Shown here piece after piece: positions 1 through 11,588 of a stretch of 61,356 nt of DNA. Below the pieces are notes generated by a model. It worked only from the letters and a program-made list of their open reading frames with translations, had not been told where the DNA came from and did not search any database. How positions within the stretch are numbered: position 1 is the stretch's first letter; each line of letters starts with the position of its first letter. The position numbers and the translations under genes were made by a program. The DNA is from Periconia sp. R9002 (taxonomy: Eukaryota > Ascomycota > Dothideomycetes > Pleosporales > Periconiaceae). Location: the NCBI GenBank assembly GCA_023627715.1, contig JAMAHW010000135.1:1-61356 (forward strand), given 5' to 3'.

Positions 1-2558
1 ATATTACCTATTTAGATAATATACTAATCTACTCTAAAACTTTAGAAAATTACTACTAATATATTTATTTAGTATTAGAAAAGTTATACTAAGCTAGCCT
101 TTAAGTAGATTTTACTAAATCTAAATTTACTATAAAACGTACCTATTACTTAAAGTATATTTTTACTAACTAAAGCTTAAAAGTAGACTTTAATAAAGTA
201 AAAATTTTATATAATTAGAAATAACTTACTACTATTACTAGAGTAAAATTTTTTTAGGTTTTACTAGTTTTTACTACTAATTTATATCTAATTATTTAAA
301 AATAGCTAGGCCTCTTATTACTTTTTAGAGCTCTACTACTTCTTTTAAATAGTTACTTAAAGTAGAATAATTTTTTTAAAACCTAAAAAAAATACTTTTT
401 TTAATTTCTACTCTATACTATTTTAATCTTAAACTATTTATAAAAGTAGAAACTATTATTTTAAATAAAGTTATTACTAGAGTTCTTTCTTAGTAATACT
501 CTAATAAAAAATAGTATCTAGTTACTTTTTATAGTAAAACTTTATCTAGTTTAGAACTAAATTAGAAAATCTATAATAAAAAACTTTTTATAATTATTTA
601 AGCTTTTACTAAATAGTATACATATTTTATATCTATACTCTAATAGCTCTAGATCTATACTAACTACTAGTTACTTAAATATTTTATAACTACTAAAGTC
701 TTAAATACTAGGTAAGCTTATTAGGCTAAAGTTTTTACTAAGTTTAATTTTAAAATTATATATACTATACTAGAGTAATTAGTTTTTTCAAAATCTTTTC
801 TTTATTACTACTATTATTTTTTCTTATTTTCTATTTTTTAGATTTCTTATAGATATATAATAAAAATTACTAATAAACCCTCCTAATTAGGAAAGCTTTA
901 GTTACCTATAGTTAGTATAAATACTTTTACTCTCTTTTCTTCTTTCTTTTTTTTACGCACCTTAGCTATCTATAAAGAAGCTAAAAGTATTATAATAATA
1001 TTAATATTATTAGTAATTATAAAAAAGAGGAAAAGCGTCTACATCTCTTTTTTTTTACTTATTATTACTAGTATAGGGAGCTAGTTTAGAAAGATAACTA
1101 TATAGCTAGTAGTATAGAAATTTAGTATTAGTATAGTATATATATTTATTATATTTAATATTATAATAGTATATAAAGAGTAGTACTTTATAGTATAGAT
1201 TTTTTTTTTTACTAAGTAAAGGTAGTATATAGAAAGAGCTCTTTTTTTAATAGAAAGGTATATTAGATTTACTTTTAAAGTGTATACCTATTATTTTTTA
1301 ACTATTAGATTACTAGTATTAATTAGTACTTATATTTATTATTTTTAATTTAACCTTTATATTAGTATAGGAAGCACTTATTATAACTATAAGTAACTAC
1401 TCTTTTAACTAAACTAGTGTAGGATAGACTAAGGTAGTCTAGTATATAGGTTATTTAGTATTATATGTATAGTAGTTAGTATTAGTAAGTAATAGATTCT
1501 TCCCTATTACACTAATAGGTAGTAATAGACTATACTATAGCTTAATATATTAGTATAAATATATACTTTATAATACTAACTATCTATAGAAGAACTAGTA
1601 TAGATAAGCTCTAACCTAGTATAATAAGAATATTTAAGATATATAGCAGCTCTATTATAAAGAACCCTATTAGTAAGTAATAATCTAGATTAAGTTTTTA
1701 AAAAAACTATAATAGCTAAAAATACTTTACTAAATAATAAGTAGGGCTATAGTACTATTATACTTTAATCTCTAGAATAGATAAATATAAAAACTAAGTA
1801 TAATAAGTAAGTATTAGGCACTCTTAATAGTAGTAACTACCTAAGTTACCTAGGCTTAGTATAAAAAAGTTAGTAAAAAAGTTATTTATAAAAAGTGTAT
1901 AGAAAAAAAGTATATAGAGGTAGGAGTATAGTTATATAATATATTATATAACTATAGATGTTAAGCTTTAAGGAGCTTAGTGCGCGCACCCTAAAAAAAA
2001 TTAAAAAAAAAAGTTATAAAAAGTAGTAAATATTACTATATTCTAACACCTATAAATAACTACCTAAAAGACTAAGTATAAGGGAGGGGATAGTATTATA
2101 GCTATACTTTATAGAATTACTTTTAGCACTTATAGTAAGTATAATTTTAATAATAACTATAAGTAGTATAATATAGATAAAGACTAGGATTTTAGACCTA
2201 AAGTAGATTATAATATAAATATATAATAAGAGATTATATAATAGCTTTATAACTCTACACTTTACTATCTTTATATAAATAGAGCTATAGAGCTATAGAG
2301 TAATAGAGCTTAGAAATTTTATTAGTATATAGTAGGTATATATTATACTCTTTAAATAGTCTTTATTATTAATTTAATCTTTTAACTAAAAAGCTACTCT
2401 ACTTTTAATATTTACTATTTAAAATCTATTATATTATACTTATTAATAGTTATACACTCTACTTTTATTCTATAATATTATACTTCTATTTACTTCTTTT
2501 ACACACTACTTAGTATCTTACTTAAAGCTTAAGTAGAACTCTAATATACTTATATAAT

Positions 2559-2638
2559 CTAACCCCTACCTAGAGTCTTATATAATATAACCTAACCCCT
2601 ACCTAGAGTCTTATATAATATAACCTAACCCCTACCTA
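2559..2638. repeat. 33-bp tandem repeat, about 2.4 copies
   Basis: Two identical 33-bp units (2559-2591, 2592-2624) followed by a 14-bp partial third unit (2625-2638). Each unit starts CTAACCCCTACC and ends in TATAATATAAC. The start resembles the C-rich telomeric strand (CTAACCC) but is not a true telomere array. Exact identity inside a RIP-like block suggests recent duplication after the mutation phase. Confidence 0.85.
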
Positions 2639-2652
2639 TTACTAGCGTAAAA

Positions 2653-2726
2653 AAATAGGTTAGAGTTAGGTTAGAGTTAGATTATATTATATAAGACCCT
2701 AACTCTAACCTAACTCTAACCTATTT
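2653..2726. repeat. Perfect inverted repeat, 28-bp arms
   Basis: Left arm 2653-2680 and right arm 2699-2726 are exact reverse complements, separated by an 18-bp AT spacer. The arms are built from GGTTAGAG/CTCTAACC units, again telomere-like. The structure could form a cruciform or hairpin. Further degenerate CTAACC-rich sequence continues to about 2890. Confidence 0.85.
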
Positions 2727-3307
2727 ACTAGCCTATACTTATATATTAATTACCTCTACTTAACTTTTACTTATAAGTTATATAACTTTAACCTAACTTC
2801 TACTTAAGCTTTAACTACTTTAACTTAACCTCTACCTATGCTTTAACTACTCTAACCTAACCCTAGCCTAACCTAGTAGGTATACCCTACCTATTTGCTA
2901 GCCTATCCTTAGTAGAGTAAGGCAACACGCTAGAGAGACTGCTGGGTTACAGGTACGAAGTTTAAGAACAATACTGTGAGAAATAGCATTCAGTTCTAGA
3001 GGTGGCAATGTAGGTAGGGAATTACAATTTCTTAAAGTTAGTGATCGCTGACATTGATGCGCAGGTATCTATCACGAAGTACCTGTGTCGACGGCGACAG
3101 TTCGCTTCCAGGCAGCTGGAAGTGTAGGTAGCCGGTCGTCAGTCGGTTCACAGTGCAAAGGGAAGGCCAATATTTAAGCATTCTGTGATTGAAGTATGTA
3201 CACCCCCTTGCATTCAGCCCAGCGGATCACTCAGTGCCTCCTCGAATATAATACAGCTCCATTCTCAACTTCCTCTCCGCATTCAACGACGGCAAAGCTG
3301 TTAGAAA

Positions 3308-3971
3308 CTACGCGAAAAAGCTCAGTGCACGCCTGTTGCTGCCCTGTTTTTTTGCGCCGTTTTTCTTGCCTCCGTTGCCAGTCGCGGCACCTGTCGCGGC
3401 ACCGCCAGCTGCTCCTGCGGCGCCAGTACCACCTTGCTGAACGACGACGCAGTTTCCGAAACCACCCAGAGTCTTGAATGAAGCCAGGCAAAGGTTTCCA
3501 GAAGCACCACCCGCGCAGGTGGTACCCGCCGGAAGCGAAGCGACAATCTTATCTGTCTCAGTTGTGGTCGGGGCCTGTGATACATGTCAGCTAATGTGTA
3601 CAACTCGATACAATCCAGACGGAGATACATACAGCAACACCGTTCGTCGTCACATTACCAGGGACGAAGTTCGCGCCCGTGCCTGCAGCATCAACTTGCA
3701 TGGTCACCTGAGTCGACCCATCCTTCCCAGCATTAAAGTTCTGGATATTAACCGTGAAAGAGCCCGATGCGTCGGCAGTGACAGCAGTAGAGGAATCGAT
3801 AGCAGTGATATCCGCGTTTCCACACGGCTTGTTGTTGGAGGGTCGCTGCACGTCGCTGCGCACACCAGTGCCCGTGACACCAAGACCGGGGTTGATGAAA
3901 GCGTGACTGGCGACCTGGACGGCGGAGAGGGCCACGACAGCGCTGGAGAGAAGGAAGGACTTGAAGAGCAT
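3308..3971 (-). CDS. Egh16/GAS1-like secreted protein
   Basis: Two exons, 3971-3633 and 3574-3308, with a 58-nt intron (donor GTATGT, acceptor CACAG, phase 0), give 201 aa. The N-terminus is a classic signal peptide (MLFKSFLLSSAVVALSAVQ) followed by SHAFINPGLGVTGTGV and later RPSNNKPCGNADI. After the intron come GTTCAGGASGNLCLASF and GGFGNCVVVQQ with paired cysteines, then a Gly/Ala-rich, basic tail. These motifs fit the Egh16/GAS1 family (DUF3129-type), secreted proteins linked to appressoria in some plant-pathogenic fungi; family assignment is from motif recall. The unspliced frame stops early, so exon 2 is needed to complete the conserved Cys motifs. A TATA-like box lies about 150 bp upstream. 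It is the first gene next to the AT-rich block, a position typical of effector candidates. Confidence 0.7.
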
Positions 3972-4702
3972 CTTGAAAGATTATATGTAGGGCAAGTTCC
4001 GCCAGGGACAGGAGTAAATAGAAGTAAAGAAGGGGAAGTCGCGCTGGGCGAGAATGCAAGGTGTGAAGGAATGAATGACTTTGAACTGGATGCTAGACCT
4101 CGAAAGCCGTCTCTGGGAGTTTATAAAGTGCACTGCAGCATGCGAGCTGCCTTCGATGTTCACCCTCCAGCCCTCCTGAGCAGAATCCTGAGGCACCGTG
4201 CTGATGCAACTGTTACACTGCGCCGATTTACCCTCCATTCACGCATCGCGAAATCTCCATCTAGCTCCCTTTAACAACTTCCTGGGGCACCATGTTGATG
4301 GCTCCTGGTTCCTCGGCTTTATCCTGAGGCACTGTGGCTGATGCTACTTTGCAAAATCTCAAGTGCTGTCTGCTGCATTGGCCAGCGCACCCCCCGGTCT
4401 TCCACTTTATTTCCCACCACCCGCGTTCCTCGAACCGCCATATCAGGTTGAAATTATTGCGATGTCGCGGATCAGTTTGATGTCCAAGACTAGACCAAGC
4501 CTGGGCGGCAAGGGGTGTCGCATCTGGCTCCTGAAACAATTCCGGATTGAGAGTCACCAAGTGAACACTAGCGTCGTGTAATTGGAGAAGTATAACCGGT
4601 GGCGGGCGGCTCCAAAGCTTGGTTTGGCAGCGGCTTGAACACCTAGCGACGCTGAATCATGTCACCTCGATCTATGCATTCCTTGTGCGACTTCTCTACT
4701 CG
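3972..4702. other. Intergenic, promoter side of Egh16-like gene
   Basis: No gene is supported. TTATAAAG at 4121-4128 reads as a TATA box (TTTATAA) for the minus-strand gene starting at 3971. Open frames here lack starts, motifs and splice continuity. The interval also holds the 3' flank of the broken beta-lactamase-family gene. Confidence 0.5.
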
Positions 4703-6051
4703 TTATCTTAAATATTCGATAGCGTAATCAGAAATAAGTCCCAGCATATTGATGCGCATAGCGGAAGCGTGGGAGGCGTGTCTCTCTTGAAAGTCTGCAA
4801 CGCAGTCTTTGAACCAGCTCAGTTGCATGCGTGCAGATACATGAGATAGTTCCAAGAAGTTCTGAGGGGCCTCAACATCCATCAGAGCAGCGAGGAGGAG
4901 CTGTGCGTTGTAGTCGGACGCATCCTTAAGCGGAGTGGCATTGGCCATTGATGACAACGACCCCGCTCCGTGTACCAAGAACTAAGATCATGGGGCCCGT
5001 AAAGCCTGGAAAATTGGCGGTATGATGAAAATCTTCTGTCGACTTCACCCCTGGGCTCGATGCGCCGAATGTCGGTGCTTGTTTGCGAAGCACATCATTC
5101 AAACTGGCGCAGCTGAGGTTACCAGGAAGTTTTGTTCAATATATATCAAGGCAGTACGCCTGATCGTCAATTGAAGATCCTGGAATTGGAATGTGAGAGT
5201 TGAAAATGGTTCGAAGCTGAGTGGACGGCGATCCTGGTGTTGAGTCGACTTGATGTGTAGTCTGGTGGCGGTAAGCGTCAAGTAGCGCGACGTAAAGCTT
5301 GAGTTGATCGCTGAAACTGCATTTGACTCCCATCCCTGAAGCCAATTCACCAGATGAATTGAACTTGTTCTGTATGACATAGTTTGGTGAGCCATCATCG
5401 CGACAAGCGTGGGCTTGCACGGGTTTGCTTGCAGGTTCGTCAAACGTGGCTGTCGTAAGCCCTAGAGGCTCCTCGAATACAATTTTTCTAGCGTAATCGG
5501 CAAACGACTTCGCAGCCACCCTCTCCACTATAGGTTGAATCAATGTATAGTTCCATTGAGAGTAGATGAATGAGAAGCGCATCGGTTCCACCGCATCGAT
5601 GCAGTTCACCATCTCCGAAAATTGACTCTTTTCGATAAGCTGCCCCCCATTTTGTTGGCCTCAGTAGCAATTCGCCATTGGAAGTCCAGTGCGATTGGAA
5701 AGTAGATCTTTTACCGTTGCATTTTGTCCAAAATCATAGGTGCGCCTGAGAGTAGGTAGATATTGATGGATGGGGGTATCCCAAGCCAGCAGACCATCCG
5801 TGACAAGCCAGGCCACAATTGCGGTCGTCACGACTTTGAAAGTAGAAGCGACATCAATGATAGTAGATCGAGTTGTCGTTTGGAATTCGGGGAAATCAAA
5901 GCCCTGCCTACCCATATGAACTGTGCGGACAATTGTCCATGGTGTATGATGCTATCAATTGATACGAAAGCCCAGGAGCACCGCTTACACGTAGAAGCTC
6001 TGCAATGGATGGAGAATAGGCTTCCAACCGTGTAATAAGAGTATCCGCCAT
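4703..6051 (-). pseudogene. Broken beta-lactamase/transpeptidase-like gene
   Basis: Conserved pieces of a class C beta-lactamase-fold protein (PF00144-like) can be read in order but in shifting frames. The first is an N-terminal VSGAPGLSYQLI, then VASTFKVVTTAIV with an S-x-x-K nucleophile motif, then DLLSNRTGLP, FIYSQWNYTL (the Tyr motif, usually YSN), TKLPGNL, NFPGFTG, and LKDASDYNAQLLLAALMD. There are four lesions. A frameshift lies near 5952. An in-frame TGA is at 5661-5663, where a Trp is plausible. A second in-frame TGA is at 5136-5138, compatible with an Arg CGA to TGA change. A second frameshift lies near 4948-4951. No pair of GT-AG sites removes all of them. The full reading would be about 450 codons, normal for the family. 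It lies head-to-head with the P450, as such genes often do in secondary-metabolism loci, but it can no longer make a full protein. Confidence 0.75.
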
Positions 6052-6198
6052 GTTTTCATACAATGGCAAGAAGTAATACCATGCACATGTGACATACACA
6101 GTAGGTGAGAGTTGGGGTTGATACCTCAGTGCTCAAGCTAATTGTTGTTTCCCACCCCTGTCAGCCAAACATTGGTCACCCCGCCCGAGTACTTAGTG

Positions 6199-6218
6199 TG
6201 CGGCACCCTATGCGGCAC
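6199..6218. promoter_or_regulatory. Direct repeat TGCGGCAC x2 in divergent promoter
   Basis: TGCGGCAC occurs at 6199-6206 and 6211-6218, a 12-bp period, in the 274-bp gap between the broken beta-lactamase-like gene and the P450. Repeated CGG triplets are typical half-sites of Zn2Cys6 regulators, two of which are encoded at 11.6 and 15.2 kb. Any link between them is inference. Confidence 0.35.
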
Positions 6219-6325
6219 AGCCATCTCGGTCTTCAAGAGTCTACTGAGACGATGATCCAAGTCGTACTAAACGCCATATTCGTATTCACCTGCTTTCCTG
6301 GGGTTTACGAATAGCACGCTTGGAG

Positions 6326-7968
6326 ATGGCTCTCTTTGTTGTGTTTATGCTCGCTCTGGCGGCCAGCTATGTTGTTTCAACGACTATCTATTGTTTATTC
6401 TTTCATCCTTTATCTTCAGTACCTGGTCCGTTTCTCTGTCGCTTCAGCACATTACCATCTTTCTATCATGCATGCAAAGGTGACCGACATGTTTGGATAT
6501 GGCAAAATCATCAGAAATTCGGTATTGCCTGCAAATGATATCAACTGATCTTTATCAAAACAATGCGGCTCATCGTATGACAGGTAGAGCATTCCGAGCA
6601 GCTCCAAATTTAGTACTCTTCAACAGTACCCGAGCGTACAACGACGTCCATGGCCTTCGCGCAAACATCAAGAGGGGCCCCTTTTATAAAGCCTGGAAAC
6701 GCAACGAAAACGATGTTCAAACCATCAGCTCCACCGAACCCAAAGAACACGCCAAGAAACGCAAGCTTCTTAACCTCGTCTTCACGGAACAGTCTCTCAA
6801 AGCTGCGAGTCCGTTGCTCATCTCCCATATCGATCGATGGATGGAGCTCCTGAGGGGTGTCGGGGAGGAGGATAGCTGGTCCCCACCTCGCAACATGTCA
6901 ACACACGTAGATCAACTCGTCTTCGATATCCTAGGCGACTTGTGCTTTGCACAAAAATTCGATACCAAGGAGCCTGACGAGAACAAACTGAAACACATTC
7001 CTCATCTCATCATGCGACAGGTGGCCATAGGCTACAAGCTATCCAAATCACCGCTATTCGATCTAATTGTCTACCTACAGCCTCGAGGTCTCAACACCCT
7101 GATGGAGCGCGCACGCAAGAAGCCGATTAAGGAGTACAACGCGTTCATCGAAGGCAGCCTAGATGCCCGCATAGCCTCCCACAAAGCAGGTACTTCTGCT
7201 CGTGAAGACATGATCCACTTTCTTCTCACTGCGGTAGATCCCGATACAATCGAACCCGCCTTTTCCAACAGATACCATCTTCTCAGCGAGACACGCCTGC
7301 TCGTTCTCGCCGGCACAGACACAACTGCGCTAACGTTGAGTGCTATATTCTTCTACCTTTTGCATAACCCAACTGTGCTCGAAAAGCTTACTACCGAGTT
7401 GCGCACCACCTTCACATCCGTAAACGACATTGTGCTCGGCTCAACACTAAGCGGATGTAAATATCTCCGTGCTTGTATCGACGAATCCTTACGTCTTTCA
7501 CACCCCGCTCCCGGCGAACTCCCCCGCGAAGTTCTCCCAGGCGGTGCAGTGATCGATGGACGAAGGTTCCCAGCCGGCACTCACGTCGGCTGCTCAGCAT
7601 GGGCTATGGGGCGCAACAAGTCAATTTACGGTGATGACGCCGAAACATATCAGCCAGAGCGCTGGATCGCATCAAGTGACTATGGAAATTCGGTCGCTGA
7701 TATTGCGGAGATGAAAAAAGCGTTCCATCCTTTCTCTATAGGGTCGATGAACTGCGCAGGACAGAACCTCGCTACGCTCGAGTTGCTACTCGTCACGGCG
7801 AGAACGGTGTGGTCGATGGAGATGCGGATTGCCCCGGGAACGACGGCGGGGGAAGGAAGAGAGGAACTTGGGTGGGGACAGCAGGATCCCATGCAGTATG
7901 TTGTAGAAGACTCGTATCTTTGTTTTAAAAACGGGCCAATTCTGCAGTTTAAGAAAAGAGCGGTGTGA
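6326..7968 (+). CDS. Cytochrome P450 monooxygenase
   Basis: Exons 6326-6521 and 6584-7968 with a 62-nt intron give 526 aa, the usual length for a microsomal fungal P450. The N-terminus is a membrane anchor followed by HPLSSVPGP, the proline-rich hinge. AGTDTT (about 308-313) is the I-helix oxygen-activation motif, ESLR (366-369) is the K-helix ExxR, and FSIGSMNCAGQNLA holds the haem-ligand Cys at about 456. The splice restores NHQKFG-RAFRAAPNLVLF, matching P450s of the fungal CYP58/CYP65-like type; subfamily is not certain. The start was set at the first ATG (6326). It is an ER haem-thiolate oxygenase with unknown substrate. All motifs are intact although its head-to-head neighbour is broken. 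Confidence 0.9.
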
Positions 7969-8960
7969 GAGAGATTTTCGACATGTACCCGGTTTTTATT
8001 GTACATATCATGATTCTTGGGGAGACTCGATGACGACGATTGATTTATAAATTGACACATCACTATACAATTCAAAGTAGGTTCTTACGTCACTTCATGT
8101 TATTTATCCTTACGAAGCCCGTACAGTCAACTGGTCGCCTCTATTCTTTCCAACATTCATGTGATGGAGTCTACGGTAGCGAAAGTTTTTTAAGTGGTCA
8201 CTGGTATCATGACAATCTCCTCATAACACACATGCATGGCCTCAGCACAACAATTCACAGCTAGAGTCCTCATAAAATATCAATCCTAGGCTTGAATTCA
8301 ACCATTTCGGAGATAGAGCTCGTGAGACTGCAGTGATACCACACAAGTCATGACAGGATTATGCAGATTGATGCATCAATATCATCGATTGATCGTCATA
8401 ATGCGAGTAGGCGGCCTGCATCAGCACCAAGCCGTATGCCGCCGGCGTAGTTCCCCTAACCTAGCAAAGTACTAGCAATCAAGGATAGCACTTGAGGTGA
8501 AGCAAACACCTAGGCTAGCATCAATTGATGTACATATAGAGCTCTCTCTCACTATTTGAATCAAATATGATGAGCTTCTTCGCTTGAGCACATTTGGCCC
8601 TTATATATAACCCCAAGTGCTATTATCACCTTGAGCACAAGCTAGTCGCACAATCTCTCACTTGCGATTATACCAGTTGATCCGCCAGAACCCAACTTTA
8701 ACAGCGCTAATTTCATATACCTCAAATCTTGTATTATTCGGTGGATTGATCGAGTATAACGAAGTCCATGATGCCCCACTTTTCCTTATCACATTGATAT
8801 ATATGCCCTACAACCACTGTCTGTCAAATCCGTGCAAACGCTCTGCGCGGAGCATTGTTGATCCGGCCGATGGGGAAACTATATAATCGCCCTCCGAGTC
8901 GGATAGACCCATTTCAACCATTTCATACTGTACAGCCAATCCATCGAGGAATCAGCCACC
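7969..8960 (+). other. Intergenic with TATA box for next gene
   Basis: No gene is supported. TATATAAT around 8880-8887 lies about 80 bp before the ATG at 8961 and is a credible TATA box. The palindrome ATCAATTGAT is present at 8520-8529 (see findings). Confidence 0.45.
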
Positions 8961-9759
8961 ATGAACTCAATCCTCTCAACTCCTCTCACCAAAAGCCCAA
9001 TGGCCGCAACTGTTGCTGAATCCTCAGAGGCCTCCCTACGACAAACTTTATCTTTACTCGATATGCCAGGAGGTATGTATTGCCCTTAGACAAACCAGAT
9101 CGTTTTTCCTAATAACATACCAACCTGCAGAGATTCGAAACATCATCTACGAGTACGTCCTGGACGAACCTATCATCCAAGGCGAGGAGGCTCTTGACCC
9201 CGACGACAACTGGACATGGGCCTACGTGCGGGAAAGCCCTCCCATCAATCTCCCCGGAATCATGGAAGTATGCTCACAACTCCGTCGCGAGACCCATGAA
9301 TTTTGGTTCTCCCGGTTAAAGGTCCAATTCATCGATCTCAGCCCGGTCAACTCGCTATCAAAAATTTTCCCAACTGTCAAGCCAGCCACCCCACTTCCAG
9401 GACTACTCCAGGGACCGAAACGGATCACCATGATGATTACGCCTATGCCAATGGATGAGGGCGTACGATATCGATATAACATCTTGCCATTGCTCCAACT
9501 ATCCGTTTGTGCGCCGGACACGGAGATTATCATTCAACCACGTCTGCAACAGGACAGAATGAATGACCTGGACAGCCTTACATCCTGGCTATCATACACC
9601 ATATCGTGGTTGGCATACGACTACCAATTTGAGTTGGAGAAGGGACTGATTGGGAAAGTCCAATTTGCGATTTATGAGTCTTTAATTAGAATCACATTGG
9701 AGGTAGCAAGCGAGGACGAGACAGCGGGCAGGTCGCATGGTTTTGAATGGAACTATTGA
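8961..9759 (+). CDS. 2EXR/F-box-like domain protein
   Basis: Exons 8961-9072 and 9131-9759 with a 58-nt intron (GTATGT...CTGCAG) give 246 aa. The start has a good context (GCCACCATGA). The splice creates DMPGEIRNIIYEYVL, the hallmark LPxEIRNxIYEYVL helix of the large fungal 2EXR/F-box-like family, followed by EVCSQLRRETHEFWF, also typical. The rest has no known motif. Members are numerous in filamentous fungi and mostly of unknown function; a substrate-adaptor role for ubiquitin ligases is only suggested by the F-box-like helix. A truncated relative with the same intron position lies at 11046-11227. Confidence 0.8.
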
Positions 9760-11045
9760 ACGCGGTTAGCTATACTTAGCATGAGGCGTCTTTACTTAGA
9801 TATCAATGGTATCAATATGTATTGATTTTCAGTACCTCCAAGTTCGTCAATAAATGTCAACGGTACTGTTGAAAAGTCATATTCTTCCCGTCTTTTTTTT
9901 TTCGTCGCGTATACATCTACAACACACACGCCAGGTGAACCTTTGGATGCACGAGAAATCTCACGTATGCGTCAACATCCAATTCTGGAATGGGAAAGAC
10001 ATGTTTGGCTGGTTGTACGTGGAGTGGGCATACAACTCAGGCGGTGTTGCGAAAGCGTAGGCACTGAGGATTTTACATGATTCATACTATCTATATTAAT
10101 ATATATCAATATTTGTGCTATTGTAACAGATCATAATTTACTTTTTTTTTAATTATCCTTTTTTGTCCGGGCATGGACAACCTGTGTAGTAGTTCGGTAC
10201 TATTATCAGAATCATCCAATCATTAATCCTGATTTCTTTCCTAAAATCTCGGCATCTGGTCACCTGGGAACGTTTTAAATTACAAACAAAAAATTCATGG
10301 TGTACGATTGGTTTTTGCTTCTAAGGGCCATTCCCCCTTCTTTTGCATACACCTATACGGCTTTTAGATTCCTTTTTGTTAAGGCTTTTTGTTATAGAGG
10401 TCGAGTCCCTTACAATAAATCAACTACATGTACTAGAATTATCACCCCCCACTATGTACACAGTCGAATAAGAGAAGCATAGGAAAAGGATTACCAAGGT
10501 GTTGAGTGAGATAGAGAAGAGAAACCGCCATACATCACGCGGCGGGCAAACACGGAGGGGAAACATGGACGCGTACACTAAACACCCCCCTGCACTGCAA
10601 AAAGGATACTACACGAAAGACACCAAGCAATCGGATCAAGGCAATGAATTTGAGTACGATGTAGACTGGGAACTGGGACGCAGTCGTAGATCCAAAGACC
10701 CCAAAGCCTGTTGCTATGATGGCCCAACATTGTGAAATAGCTGACGAATACTATGATGACGGATAGAAGTGGTCCTCAGGCCATGGGTACCCTGCTGCCT
10801 AGAGCAGCGAGCAATTTGAAAGGAAAACAGTGAAAAATTGGAGCATGACAGGGCTACAACCCATGCATTGCTGTAAAATCCGGCAACGGGAACGAGCGCA
10901 AACGTACCGCAAGGAACAAGTTTATTTGGCCGCTGAAAGAAAGTACATAAATCGCCCTCCGGATATTAAGGCAGACTTGGTACCTAAAAACTCGACATCA
11001 TCATCCACTATTACCGACGGCTGAACCCAGAATCTCAAAACTACA
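9760..11045. other. Intergenic, no gene seen
   Basis: AT-leaning sequence with several short open frames that have no motif, no homologous splice structure and no consistent start. It separates the 2EXR-like gene from its truncated relative, so it may be part of a duplicated segment that has diverged; I could not align it by eye. Confidence 0.4.
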
Positions 11046-11227
11046 ATGGCTGAGGAACGCACTACCATCGACATGTGTCAACTTGCGATCCTGCTCGACC
11101 TCCCCGGTGGATGTTGCATCTATTATTAAACTCATACGTTTTTGCTAATCATATTGATCCCTCTCCAGAAACCCGAAACATGATCTACAAGTACGTAACT
11201 AATGATGATGAGGGCAGTCATGGTTAA
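11046..11227 (+). pseudogene. Truncated 2EXR/F-box-like paralogue
   Basis: Exons 11046-11106 and 11169-11227 with a 62-nt intron encode only 39 aa: a short leader, then LLDLPETRNMIYKYV, then a stop. The intron falls in the same codon position (inside the E of PGE/PET) as in the intact gene at 8961, so the two are relatives. The conserved body that should follow (EVCSQLRRE and onward) is absent. It is most simply a 5' remnant of a tandem duplication; a functional micropeptide is possible but unsupported. Confidence 0.6.
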
Positions 11228-11588
11228 TGGAAATACCGTACGCGCCGCTGCTTGAGGCGTTTTTCCTCTAAGACTTAATGTTAATTCTTTATATCTAGCT
11301 ATCTGATTTATACAGTTAATAGTATAGTGTGAAATTCAAATCAGTGTTGATACCGTGACTGATTACACCAATCAATTGCGAAGAAGAACACACTTTGATT
11401 ACGGTAATTACCTATACGTTAGCGTTAAGCTAACTTGCAGCGTTATGCTACATTCCGCTAGAATAAGCGAGGTGCGCGAATAATGTATGTCTACCGCCTA
11501 GAGGGCCGTGCAATGCTTCGTCGCTCATGCTTCTCAGCACCTCAGTGCTGCCAAACATACTTCCTGACCACAACCCGCTTGTCGCGAT
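11228..11588. other. Intergenic upstream of Zn2Cys6 gene
   Basis: No gene is supported. It would contain the lost 3' part of the 2EXR relative and the promoter of the regulator at 11589; neither can be delimited. Confidence 0.35.

Larger units (their letters stand above)
1..2925. repeat. AT-rich, RIP-like degenerate repeat block
   Basis: Almost pure A/T with scattered CTA/TAG triplets. TpA is very common, while CpA and TpG are scarce, which is the footprint expected of repeat-induced point mutation (C to T at CpA, on both strands). No open frame of useful length exists on either strand. Composition changes sharply at about 2920-2940 to ordinary fungal DNA. A purine tract at 2081-2090 followed by TAGTATTATAGC could be a decayed polypurine tract/LTR start of a retroelement, but no protein domain can be read, so the element type is not assigned. 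It is seen as a degenerate AT isochore; that RIP caused it is inference from base composition. Confidence 0.8.

Noticed and set aside
2559..2890. A true telomere array
   Set aside because: CTAACCC words occur, but within 33-bp units and degenerate repeats, never as consecutive perfect hexamers.
10380..10420. A tRNA gene suggested by a B-box-like GGTCGAGTCCC
   Set aside because: No matching A box, acceptor stem or anticodon arm could be folded around it.
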